Shown: in pieces, positions 23,418 to 31,268 of the stretch
Position numbering within the stretch: position 1 is the stretch's first letter
How the letters are laid out: each line of letters begins with the position of its first letter
Assembly: GCA_031265845.1 (NCBI GenBank)
Contig: JAISCC010000156.1
Location: forward strand, 1-55,500
From: Treponema sp.
GTDB lineage: Bacteria; Spirochaetota; Spirochaetia; Treponematales; Breznakiellaceae
Length of the DNA stretch: 55,500 nucleotides
Direction: 5' to 3'
Position numbers and translations under genes: made by a program
The notes under the pieces: generated by a model
Seen by the model: the letters and a program-made list of their open reading frames with translations, nothing else
Database searches by the model: none
What the model was told of the DNA's origin: nothing

Positions 23418-25532
23418 ATGGCGCAAGAATTCATCACCGACATCTATCCACAGGGCGGTTGGTTTGCCGTCACCCTTCGTTCTCCCGTCGCAAAAGGAAC
23501 AGTAAAAAGCATAAACTGTCCGCCGAATATGCCTTCCAGTTATCTGCTTGTCACCGCAAACGACATACCCGGCAAAAATGAAATTGATGATTTTCCGGTC
23601 CCGGTTCTCGCGGAAAAAGTTTCCTATATAGGAGAACCGGTCGCCCTGCTTGTGGGCCCCCATGAGGTGGAATTAGGGAAATACGCATCCCAATGCGAAA
23701 TCGTCTGTGAAGAAGAAGCGCCCGCATTTTCACATCTTTCTACGGACAGTAGCGTCGATGCGTTTGAAGGCGTTGTCCTTGCGGAAAGAACCATCGTCTT
23801 GGGCGCCCCGTTTGAAGCGGATACGGTGAAAACAACCGTACAGGGCGTATACAAAACCGGCGTGCAAGAGCATTGGTACGCGGAACCCCACGCCGCAGTT
23901 GCATCCATTGACTCGCACGGCGGCGTCACCATCCATACCGCAACACAATGGGCGTTTCATGTCAGACGTTCTGTGGGCAAGATGTTGAAAGTCCCGCTTG
24001 AGACGATTGCGGTTGTCCTCCACAATACCGGCATGCATCTTGACGGGAAGCTCTGGTATCCTTCGTTGATAAGTTGCCACGCGGCGCTTGCGGCGTTTGT
24101 CGTCGGCAAGCCAGCGCGTCTCTGTCTTACCCGCGAAGAAGATTTTCGTTTTTCGCCCAAACGCAACGCTTCAGAAATCAGGATAACCAGCAGTCTGGAT
24201 GAGAAGGGCGATCTTTTGGGAAATGACATATCTGTGGCCGCCGATTTGGGCGCGGCGGGTGTTTTTACCGATGAAATTCTGGACGCCACCTGCCTCGGCG
24301 CGTTGGGATTTTATCACACGCCGTTTATTTCAATGAAGGCGCAGTGCGCACAAACCAATGTGCCGGTACAAGGTCCTTTTTCAGGCTTTGGTTTAGCCCA
24401 GGGTTTCTTTGCGGCGGAACGTCATGCTTCTCGCACGGCGGACATGCTCGGCATAGACCCCGCCGAATGGCGCAAGCGGCGTTTTTTAAGAAAGAAGAAG
24501 AGCCTCGCCATCGGCGTCCCTATTCAAGACCCGGGCAACATGGATGCGGTCATGGAAATGGTTGAAGCGATGAGCGATTATAAGCGGAAATGGGCGTCCT
24601 ATGAACTGTTAAGACGGCGAGTGCGGGAAAATAACGCCATGCCGTTTCGTGGCATAGGCGTAGCTGCGGCGTACCAAGGAAGCGGGTTTCTTCATGTTTC
24701 AGGAGCGGATAAGGGGAACTATACGGTGGAAGCGATCCTTAAAGAAGATGGCGCCCTGGAAATCCGTACCACTACGGCGCCGTCAAACGGGTCATGGGAG
24801 CGAATTGTGCGGCGTCTTGCCGCAAAGATACTGGCTTTAGACGAAAATTCCGTAACCGTGAACAACGAAAGCGCCGGCGATGCGCCCGATTCGGGTCCAT
24901 CAAGCAATTCCCGTACTATTGCGGTCATAACACGGCTCGCGGCGCGTTGTTGCCTTGCGCTCAAAAAAGAGCGGCATCACGCGGCGCTTCCGCTTGTCAT
25001 ACGCCGGAGCGTTAAGCCGTCCAATGTCCATGCGTGGAGTGAAAGCATACAGCCTGTCCGTACTTCTGCGGTTGATAAAAACGCCTTTTCACCCATAAGC
25101 TGGGGCGCCGCCGTGGTGGAAATTGAAATGGAACAGACGGACTCCGTCCCAAAAATACGGGGAATTTGGCTTTGTATTGATGGAGGGCGCATCTTATCGG
25201 AACAACATGCCCGCAGAACTGTCGTCGTATCTGCGATTCACGCGCTCGGTTGGGCTTCGCGGGAAAATCTCTCTTACGTAGACGGCAGGATCATGGATGA
25301 ATTCATTTATAACTATGACATCCCTTCTCCCATGGACATACCGCCTATAGAAGTGCGCTTTCTGGAAAACGCGGAAAAAACGAGCGAACCCAAGGGCATA
25401 GGAGAGCTTCCGTTTTGCGTGATTCCCGCGGCGTACGCGCAGGCTGTTTCTCAGTCGTTGGATCATGTGTTTGAGAAAATCCCATTGCGACCGGAAGACA
25501 TGTGGGTTGCTGTCCAGGGAGAAAAAAAGTGA
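23418..25532 (+). CDS. Molybdenum hydroxylase large (Moco) subunit
   Basis: A 704-aa protein of the xanthine dehydrogenase/aldehyde oxidase family. It has the family's front domain (LAEKVSYIGEPVALLVGP, SQCEIVCEEE), the Moco-binding region with QGPFSGFGLAQGFFAAERH (in place of the usual R-G-F-G-x-P-Q) and the GIGELPFCVIPA segment containing the catalytic Glu near the C-terminus. It is somewhat shorter than typical 760-780 aa subunits. ATG 23418 follows an AGGTGG site; an earlier GTG-like frame extension is basic and unconserved. Substrate unknown; purine or N-heterocycle oxidation is likely. The stop overlaps the next start (GTGA). Confidence 0.85.
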   Translation: MAQEFITDIYPQGGWFAVTLRSPVAKGTVKSINCPPNMPSSYLLVTANDIPGKNEIDDFPVPVLAEKVSYIGEPVALLVGPHEVELGKYASQCEIVCEEEAPAFSHLSTDSSVDAFEGVVLAERTIVLGAPFEADTVKTTVQGVYKTGVQEHWYAEPHAAVASIDSHGGVTIHTATQWAFHVRRSVGKMLKVPLETIAVVLHNTGMHLDGKLWYPSLISCHAALAAFVVGKPARLCLTREEDFRFSPKRNASEIRITSSLDEKGDLLGNDISVAADLGAAGVFTDEILDATCLGALGFYHTPFISMKAQCAQTNVPVQGPFSGFGLAQGFFAAERHASRTADMLGIDPAEWRKRRFLRKKKSLAIGVPIQDPGNMDAVMEMVEAMSDYKRKWASYELLRRRVRENNAMPFRGIGVAAAYQGSGFLHVSGADKGNYTVEAILKEDGALEIRTTTAPSNGSWERIVRRLAAKILALDENSVTVNNESAGDAPDSGPSSNSRTIAVITRLAARCCLALKKERHHAALPLVIRRSVKPSNVHAWSESIQPVRTSAVDKNAFSPISWGAAVVEIEMEQTDSVPKIRGIWLCIDGGRILSEQHARRTVVVSAIHALGWASRENLSYVDGRIMDEFIYNYDIPSPMDIPPIEVRFLENAEKTSEPKGIGELPFCVIPAAYAQAVSQSLDHVFEKIPLRPEDMWVAVQGEKK

Positions 25533-26014
25533 CCATAGGGTTCATTTTGAACGGCGAAGATGTCGCCGTCCGTGTCGATGCGAACATCAGGCTCATCGAC
25601 ATTTTGCGCAGAGACTTTTCTCTGATGGGCGCGAAAGCTGGTTGCCTCTGTGGAAGGTGCGATGCGTGTTCGGTTATTTTTAACGGAGAAGTTGTCAAAT
25701 CGTGTCTGATACCCGCGTTTCGCGTACACGGAAGCGAAGTCATCACCATAGAAGGATTCACGCAAAATAACGAATACGAGGACATCATCGCGGGATTTTT
25801 TCAAGCCGGTGTGGAAACCTGCGGGTACTGCGAAACCGGCAAAATTCTGGCGGTTGAGATGATTCTCTCGAAAACTCCCCGTCCCTCGCGCAAGGAAATC
25901 TTGCTTGGGTTTCAGGGCTTGAAATGCCGGTGTACTGACCCTGACGCGCTGATAAACGCGGTGTCAGCGACTGCCGATATACGGCAAAGAAGACTCTATG
26001 GACGTTTCACCTAA
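25529..26014 (+). CDS. Molybdenum hydroxylase [2Fe-2S] subunit
   Basis: A 161-aa electron-transfer subunit with two [2Fe-2S] clusters: the plant-ferredoxin-type C-x4-C-x2-C in GCLCGRCDACSV with the fourth Cys in VKSCLIP, and the second domain with CGYCETGKILA and LKCRCTDPD. The GTG at 25529 overlaps the previous stop. GFILNGEDVAVRVDANIRLIDILRRDF is the standard family start. Same operon as the Moco and FAD subunits. Confidence 0.92.
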   Translation: MTIGFILNGEDVAVRVDANIRLIDILRRDFSLMGAKAGCLCGRCDACSVIFNGEVVKSCLIPAFRVHGSEVITIEGFTQNNEYEDIIAGFFQAGVETCGYCETGKILAVEMILSKTPRPSRKEILLGFQGLKCRCTDPDALINAVSATADIRQRRLYGRFT

Positions 26015-26837
26015 CAACCAGGCGTTTTTTCCCGCCAGTTTCGGAGAACTCTTTTCAGCGTGGAGCAAATTCCCGGATGCGGCGCCGTTTGCCGGCGGAA
26101 CAGAAATTATGCGGCGTCAGGGAGGCCGGTGTCCATGCCTGCCGCGCAATATTCTATGTCTTGACAAGCTTGCCGACTTGCGGCGCGTTACCCGTACGGA
26201 ACGCTATCTTGAATTGGGAGCGATGGTCACCTTGAATGAGATCATCCGGCTTGGAAAAGCCGTGCCTGAGGTGTTTATCCGTTGTCTTGAACTTATTGCG
26301 GGGTCCCAAGTCCGCAACATTGCGACCATAGGCGGCAATCTCTGTTATAAGGCGAAAAGACTCGACGCTTCCGCGCCTCTTATCGGGCTTGACGCGCTCT
26401 ATGAACTTCGATGCGCATCGTCCGCCCGCTGGATCGCCGCGTCCCGTTTCTCTTCCCTCTCAGAATCCCTCGCCTTAAACGAACAGGAACTGCTCACCCG
26501 CATCCGCATCCCCCTTGAGCCGTGGGATTATTCCGCATACAAGAAATTCAAGCGCCATGAGACCGGCGAGTCCGCTGGCGGCGCGGTCTTCCTTGTCCGC
26601 AGCGAGAAGAATACGCTCACCAGCTTGCGCGTCGTGTTTGCGGGCGATGTGGTTTTGCGGGATAAAAACAGCGAAAGCCTTCTCATAGGGAAGCGGCTGC
26701 CCCTTGAGAGGAAAGATGCGACTGGTTTTGCCGGGCGCTGGGACGCCTATCTTGAAGGCGTTGGGAATCAGGACGCCTTGTTCCGGTCGAGTCTGCTTAT
26801 GTTTATTATAGCAAGTCTGGAGGCGCTGGTGGTGTGA
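25998..26837 (+). CDS. Molybdenum hydroxylase FAD subunit
   Basis: A 279-aa FAD-binding subunit. PFAGGTEIMRRQGG and AGSQVRNIATIGGNLCYKA are the two FAD-contact segments of the family. It is at the short end of the range (usually about 290). It overlaps the FeS gene by 17 bp and completes the operon in the order Moco-FeS-FAD. Confidence 0.9.
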   Translation: MDVSPNNQAFFPASFGELFSAWSKFPDAAPFAGGTEIMRRQGGRCPCLPRNILCLDKLADLRRVTRTERYLELGAMVTLNEIIRLGKAVPEVFIRCLELIAGSQVRNIATIGGNLCYKAKRLDASAPLIGLDALYELRCASSARWIAASRFSSLSESLALNEQELLTRIRIPLEPWDYSAYKKFKRHETGESAGGAVFLVRSEKNTLTSLRVVFAGDVVLRDKNSESLLIGKRLPLERKDATGFAGRWDAYLEGVGNQDALFRSSLLMFIIASLEALVV

Positions 26838-27205
26838 CTCCGGTGTCGAGATCGTGGCGCATAAGCGTGATCAAAATCGCCCTTTCACTCAATTTTTCCA
26901 GGGCAAACTCATGTACATTTTTCTAGATGCGCTCGGAGCCTGTTTTGGGCGCGAAGCGCAACAAACTCCTAGAGCGTTGTCTGTCCCTCTGCAAGCGCCT
27001 GACGTTCAAGGCGTTTGGGAGTTGTATGAGTTCGCCTTGTTTCAAACGCCGGTTTTGGAAAACAACCCCGGATGTATAGGAAAGAAACGGGCTTCAAACC
27101 ATTCTTTCATGAGCCGTTCCCGAAATCGGACGAGGCTTGGGAAACGCTTGACACGGCGTTATGCGAAAGCCTTTGACAGCCGTGCGCTCCGCATGGCTTT
27201 GCGCC
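26838..27205. other. Intergenic region, nothing recognised
   Basis: Open frames exist on both strands but have no ribosome site and no family resemblance. A fragment near 27070-27175, MYRKETGFKPFFHEPFPKSD and on, might be a gene remnant but I cannot name it. Confidence 0.3.
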
Positions 27206-27237
27206 TAAAAGAAAAGGGGCGGCGCTATCTCCGCCCC
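27206..27237 (-). terminator. Terminator downstream of the FN3 lipoprotein
   Basis: On the minus strand GGGGCGG pairs with CCGCCCC (27231-27237 with 27216-27222), followed by TTTTCTTTT. A 7-bp GC stem with 8-nt loop. Confidence 0.65.
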
Positions 27238-27273
27238 CGCTTGACTTTTTAAATGTTTTTTAGATAAAAGCGA

Positions 27274-27426
27274 CTAGGTTTCAACGAATCGGATATAATG
27301 GCCAATACACATCCCATAGTAGAGTGTCATACCAAATTTCCGCTGATTCGCCCCATCCAGTACTGTTTTTTCCAGTTTCCAGCCGGAATCTGTAATGGTT
27401 AGAGTTTCATAAGCCCCAGTCCATAT
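27274..27426 (-). pseudogene. Lipocalin-like gene remnant
   Basis: Directly after the FN3 lipoprotein stop, in another frame, 50 codons read IWTGAYETLTITDSGWKLEK, TVLDGANQRKFGMTLYYG and CIGHYIRFVET before a stop. The WTG-x-Y-x-TLTITDSGWKL pattern resembles the small beta-barrel repeats common in treponemal lipoproteins. There is no start codon or ribosome site. It could be the frameshifted C-terminal domain of the FN3 gene or a separate remnant. Confidence 0.35.
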
Positions 27427-27431
27427 CCCCG

Positions 27432-28484
27432 CTAATATGTGGTAAATTGCCTCTCTTCTGATGGATCGCTCTCACCGGCGCTATTTACAGCAGTAACTCT
27501 GTACCAATACGTTGTATTTGAAATCACACCTGTATCTTTATATGTTGTCGAGGCGCCGGAATACACAACATTCCAGGCGTTGTTTATGCTTGACTTACGA
27601 TACAGCTTATAGCTAGTTGCGCGCATCGCTGTACCCCATGTAACTGTTAAACTGGTTGAACTTGGGTTGCTTATCGTTGGCGATCCATAAGGGGTGTTTG
27701 GTTTTGTCAGAGGGGCATCCTGGGTTTTCGCGGAAACGGCGGTAGATTGAGCGCTCTCACCCGCGCTGTTGATCGCGGTGATACGAAAATAGTAAGTCGT
27801 ACTGGCATCCAATCCGGTGAATGTATACGAAGCGCCTTCCGCCGTAGTTTCACTGGGAGTCCAAGTTGATGAAACTCCCCTATATATCTTGTAGCTGGTC
27901 GCGCCGGACACACTGTTCCATGATACACTGATGCTGCTGGAAGACTGAACGGCCGCTTTTACGCCGGTCGGGACGCTTGGTTTTGTGGCGGTTGTTCCTC
28001 CGCCTCCTCCACTGTCAGAACCGCCGCCGCTTGATGATGTTTTTGCGGATGCGTAGCTTGACTGCGAGCTTTCTCCCGCGCTGTTATACGCGCTGACCTT
28101 GTAATAGTAGGTTGTGGACGCGGAAAGCCCCGTGTCGGTGTAAGCGGTTGTTGAGGGGCTGCCCACTTGAGTATAACTGCCGGAACTGCTTGTCGAGCGG
28201 TAGACACGATAGCTTGTCGCCCCGCTTGCCGTGAGCCACGACACACTGATGCTGCTTGACGACTGGGCGGTCGCGCTTAGTCCGGCCGGGGTGGACGGTA
28301 CGCTCGTTCCTCCGTTATTGCCACTATTGCCGCTGTTGTCGCCGCTATTGCCGCTGTTGTCGCCACTATTGCCGCTATTGCCACTGTTATTATCTCCACC
28401 GCCGTTATCACAGCCGGTCAGAGCCAATCCGAATACCAGTATAAAACTGAGTATTCCCGCCATAAACGCTGAGCGCTTTTTCAT
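27432..28484 (-). CDS. Lipoprotein with three FN3 domains
   Basis: A 350-aa lipoprotein. The signal peptide ends LALTGC (Cys about 25). A low-complexity Asn/Gly/Ser linker follows (about 28-58), encoded by near-perfect 9- to 21-bp DNA repeats. Then come three fibronectin type III domains with the classic SISVSWxxxSGATSYxxYR and TTYYYKVSAYNSAGES pattern (about 63-150, 165-255, 263-350). ATGTAAGGAGGGC is a strong ribosome site. Probably an exported adhesion- or polymer-binding protein; the target is unknown. Confidence 0.88.
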   Translation of the reverse strand: MKKRSAFMAGILSFILVFGLALTGCDNGGGDNNSGNSGNSGDNSGNSGDNSGNSGNNGGTSVPSTPAGLSATAQSSSSISVSWLTASGATSYRVYRSTSSSGSYTQVGSPSTTAYTDTGLSASTTYYYKVSAYNSAGESSQSSYASAKTSSSGGGSDSGGGGGTTATKPSVPTGVKAAVQSSSSISVSWNSVSGATSYKIYRGVSSTWTPSETTAEGASYTFTGLDASTTYYFRITAINSAGESAQSTAVSAKTQDAPLTKPNTPYGSPTISNPSSTSLTVTWGTAMRATSYKLYRKSSINNAWNVVYSGASTTYKDTGVISNTTYWYRVTAVNSAGESDPSEERQFTTY

Positions 28485-28500
28485 AAAAGCCCTCCTTACA

Positions 28501-28812
28501 TAATCTACCCTCCCCTACGGGAGAGTTAAAAAAGAAGGCTAACCGCTCTTGAAGGCGCCCTGCGTTCAGGGGTATACTCTCAAAAGCGTTTAGCTGACCC
28601 GGAAACGGTTTGCTCTTGCCAGATACGCCGTTTTCGGGGTTTCTCTTTGCTCATCAGAAGCCGGACTTCCTGCCGCATTAGCCTCTGGTACAGCCATTTT
28701 CCTTTATATGCCTTGGATTTCATACAACCTTGCGCGTTCAGAGTATGGTTGTATGGGCATAACCCTTTATACGCGATTTCTGAGCGTACTCCAGCCGAAA
28801 CCTGCCGACTCA
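28501..28812. other. Intergenic region
   Basis: A hairpin CTCCC-GTA-GGGGAG lies just upstream of the FN3 lipoprotein near 28510-28525. A minus-strand frame (28580-28813) is open but basic and unrecognised. Nothing else is seen. Confidence 0.3.
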
Positions 28813-29450
28813 TCAGGGAATAACCATGTTGAAAATATCGCTCTCGGGACCCTTTTTCACCGTACCAGTCTCCCGCCGCGTCGCAAAATACACTCCCTTC
28901 TCTTTTTTATCCTCATCAAACGTCAGTTCCAGCGGATTCTTCGCGCTTGAACGTAGAATGTAGAAACTCCCGATCTTCACTGGCGGCGCATCTAGTATCA
29001 TCTACAGAAGCTCAAGCCCGTGTACGGCCCTCCGGCTTCCCCAGCGTTTCGCCTCTATCCGCCTTGAACCTGAATCGCAGCGTCCTCGGCAGCGGCGCCG
29101 AAACTTCCATCTCAGGCGTATACTCCGGATTCGACGCTGGCGTGGACGCCATGTCGTGGATGAGGACTCCCATCCTCGTTCGTAACCGGATCGAACCGTA
29201 AATACCGGTTCACGAAATCTCGTATCACGTGTTTCGCGCTCTCTTTCTCACACGACTCTTCTCCTGCGGCGTGTGTGGCCCCAAGGTTGACGTGTAAGCC
29301 GTCGTCCACGCGGCATAGGCGTCCGCCAGTCCGATCAGCGCCGATTGCGGGTGTGATCCCAGTTCAGTGAATTGCCGGAGCGTTTCTGTTCCGTGCAACT
29401 GATGAAAAATTTGAGCCAGCGGTCAAATTCCGCGTCATTAATGGGAATGC
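28813..29450 (-). pseudogene. Decayed homologue of the 53014-53682 gene
   Basis: Reading the minus strand across frames recovers one protein. Segments in order: CIPINDAEFDRWLKFF; ALIGLADAYAAWTTAYTSTLGPHTPQE; HVIRDFVNRYLRFDPVTNED; VLIHDMASTPASNPEYTPEM then EVSAPLPRTLRFRFK and LGKPEG; HGLELL then a TAG in place of an expected Trp codon; MILDAPPVKIG; NPLELTFDEDKKEKGVYFAT then RRETGTVKKGPESDIFNMVIP and stop. At least three frameshifts and one stop break it. The order and C-terminal motif parallel the intact protein at 53014-53682 (HDSHPTPSG, TAYFAVQIENDGKKGNWGPM). It lies behind its own poly-C leader and 21-bp repeats. Confidence 0.7.
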
Positions 29451-29530
29451 AATTTCTTCCTCCTCCACATGTTATGTACATTACTCACTGGGCGTTCACA
29501 CGCGCTCTTCAGGCTATAAAAAGTGATATG

Positions 29531-29635
29531 CGAGCGATTCCATGAAGTCTTGAAACGGTTCCAAGAAGTCTTTGAACTGTAATAAAAAGTCTTGCAATGA
29601 TAAAAAGAGTTCTTTGGATGAGAATAAGATTTCTT
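29531..29635 (-). repeat. Five degenerate 21-bp repeats
   Basis: On the minus strand five 21-bp units start AAGACTTC or a variant (29531-29551, 29552-29572, 29573-29593, 29594-29614, 29615-29635). In the frame that stays open from the poly-C tract to 29438 they give heptapeptides such as KTSWNRF, KTSWNRS and KTFYYSS. The same period and AAGACTTC opening occur in the array at 52679-52888. Confidence 0.75.
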
Positions 29636-29696
29636 CAGGTTGCGAAAGAAATAGGTGGAAGCGGGAAAAGAAATCCCCCAAGCGGAAAGACCGGTA

Positions 29697-29726
29697 AAAC
29701 GCGGCTCTGCCGACGGCAAAGCCGCG
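29697..29726 (-). terminator. Intrinsic terminator after the poly-C tract (attenuator candidate)
   Basis: On the minus strand CGCGGCTTTGCC pairs with GGCAGAGCCGCG (12 bp, one G-U pair, loop GTC) followed by TTTT. It lies 37 nt downstream of the C14 tract and 10 nt after the stop codon of leader ORF C. Confidence 0.75.
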
Positions 29727-29735
29727 CTGGTTTCC

Positions 29736-29876
29736 CTATGACAGGCGGACGATAAACCTAGCGGGGGGGGGGGGGGTCTCATGAATATCGGATGCGGCGC
29801 TAAAACGCCCGGAAACCAGAGGATGCCTGCCGTTAGTCAATGCGTCCGTTTTGAGACGCCGTATGGAAACGCTCAT
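29736..29876 (-). CDS. Leader ORF C with poly-C tract
   Basis: A 46-aa ORF starting 7 nt after a -10 box at ATG 29876: MSVSIRRLKTDALTNGRHPL, VSGRFSAASDIHET, then PPPPARFIVRLS and stop at 29736. The prolines come from C14 (29763-29776). It stops just before the terminator. With one C fewer (or two more), the frame runs on through the terminator and the 21-bp repeats to 29438, at the start of the decayed gene. No Shine-Dalgarno; translation would be near-leaderless. Confidence 0.45.
   Translation of the reverse strand: MSVSIRRLKTDALTNGRHPLVSGRFSAASDIHETPPPPARFIVRLS
29763..29776. repeat. Poly-G/C tract, 14 nt
   Basis: Fourteen G on the given strand, C on the transcribed sense strand of leader ORF C. 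Confidence 0.9.
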
Positions 29877-29883
29877 ACGGAAT

Positions 29884-29912
29884 ACTATAACGCGCAACCG
29901 CCGCCTTGTCAA
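29884..29912 (-). promoter_or_regulatory. Sigma-70 promoter of poly-C locus C
   Basis: On the minus strand a perfect TTGACA (29907-29912), 17-bp spacer, TATAGT (29884-29889). The predicted +1 lies at or next to the A of ATG 29876. Confidence 0.8.
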
Positions 29913-30125
29913 TACGCGGCGGCCAGTTTTTCCCGCTTTTTTTAGCATACTGAAACGGCGGGTGCCGGAGAAAAAACCGGTTGCAAGCGATTGCAAGCAT
30001 CTGATGTTCAAGATGTCGCTTAAGGGCGATTGGCTTCCCACTCTTTGGGAGTTGCATGAGTTTGCCCCGCAATTTTTCCTATTTTCCTAGTATTCGACTC
30101 TAAAATATGCTATATTGTATAGCGT

Positions 30126-31268
30126 ATGAAGTTCACTTTCACTTTTGGCGGTATTGCGTCAACAATCTATATAGAAAAAGCCATTCGTGATATTCACGCT
30201 ATACGTGGTGCCGAGGGCATCGCCGGCTCCGGAGATGCGCGTTTGCTTGTTTGCGATGAAAACACCGCCGGCATTGCAGCCAGAATTGCCGCCGGCGAAA
30301 GCGCTGGCGCTCAAGCCATGTCGCAGACATGCGGAATATGCGTGTTGCCGGCCGGGGAAAGCGCCAAAAATTGGGTGAATGTCGAAAAAATCCTTAAAGC
30401 CGCAAGCGACGCGGGACTCGGAAGAGACGGCGTTTTCATAGGCGTAGGGGGCGGCGTAATAACCGATATGACGGCGTTCGCGGCTTCGGTGTACATGCGG
30501 GGCGCAAAACTCGCGCTCGCGCCCACCACATTGCTTGGCATGGTTGACGCCGCTGTGGGAGGGAAAACCGGCTTTGACCTTTTCGGCATAAAAAATTTTG
30601 CCGGAACATTTTATCCAAGCCCGCTCATTGTCATGCCTCTGGAAAGCTTGTCAACATTGCCCGGACGGGAATGGAAGTCTGGATTCGCCGAACTTTTAAA
30701 AACCGCTGTTTTGGATGACAACGATGATTTTCTTGACCGCGTAGGGCGCCTGAAAGACGCATTCTCCGCGCCGGACTTTCCGGCGAACATGGCGCAAGAC
30801 AGCTTTCTGCGGGAAGAATTGCTCGCGTGCATAGCGAGATCCGTTGAAATAAAAGGGCGCATCGTTGAAGAGGATCCGAAAGAGACGGGAACGCGACGCA
30901 GGCTTTTGAACCTTGGACACACCTTTGGGCATGCGCTGGAAGCGTCTGCCGGACTTGGGCGCCTCACTCATGGGGAAGCGGTGGCATGGGGGATAGCGCG
31001 CGCCTGCGATCTGGGGCGGTCGCTTGGCATGACCGGGCGCGACCGCGCTGAAAAAATTACAGGGCTTTTGGACTCATTCGGGTATGAGACGCGAGCGCCG
31101 CATCCCGGCATGAAAGAAACGGGGCGTTTCATGGAGGCTCTGTTTAATGACAAGAAGAAAAAGGCGGGCAAGCTCGCGTTTGTCGTACCGGAACAACGCG
31201 GGTGTGGCGTCGTCTTTATAGAAAAAATAGAAAGAATACTCCATATTATCAACGGAGAAGCCGCATGA
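30126..31268 (+). CDS. aroB: 3-dehydroquinate synthase
   Basis: A 380-aa shikimate-pathway enzyme (DAHP to 3-dehydroquinate; NAD and metal dependent). GVGGGVITDMTAFAASVYMRG, PTTLLGMVDAAVGGKTG, GFAELLKTAVL, and the metal-binding NLGHTFGHALE and LTHGEAVAWG are all present. No Shine-Dalgarno precedes ATG 30126. A TATATT at 30111-30116 suggests a start about 3 nt upstream, although the -35 is poor. The outer-membrane gene overlaps its stop by 4 bp. Confidence 0.94.
   Translation: MKFTFTFGGIASTIYIEKAIRDIHAIRGAEGIAGSGDARLLVCDENTAGIAARIAAGESAGAQAMSQTCGICVLPAGESAKNWVNVEKILKAASDAGLGRDGVFIGVGGGVITDMTAFAASVYMRGAKLALAPTTLLGMVDAAVGGKTGFDLFGIKNFAGTFYPSPLIVMPLESLSTLPGREWKSGFAELLKTAVLDDNDDFLDRVGRLKDAFSAPDFPANMAQDSFLREELLACIARSVEIKGRIVEEDPKETGTRRRLLNLGHTFGHALEASAGLGRLTHGEAVAWGIARACDLGRSLGMTGRDRAEKITGLLDSFGYETRAPHPGMKETGRFMEALFNDKKKKAGKLAFVVPEQRGCGVVFIEKIERILHIINGEAA

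Noticed and set aside
26854-27252. 132-codon frame after the molybdenum hydroxylase operon
   Set aside because: No ribosome site, basic low-information translation, and it extends over the terminator hairpin of the opposite gene.
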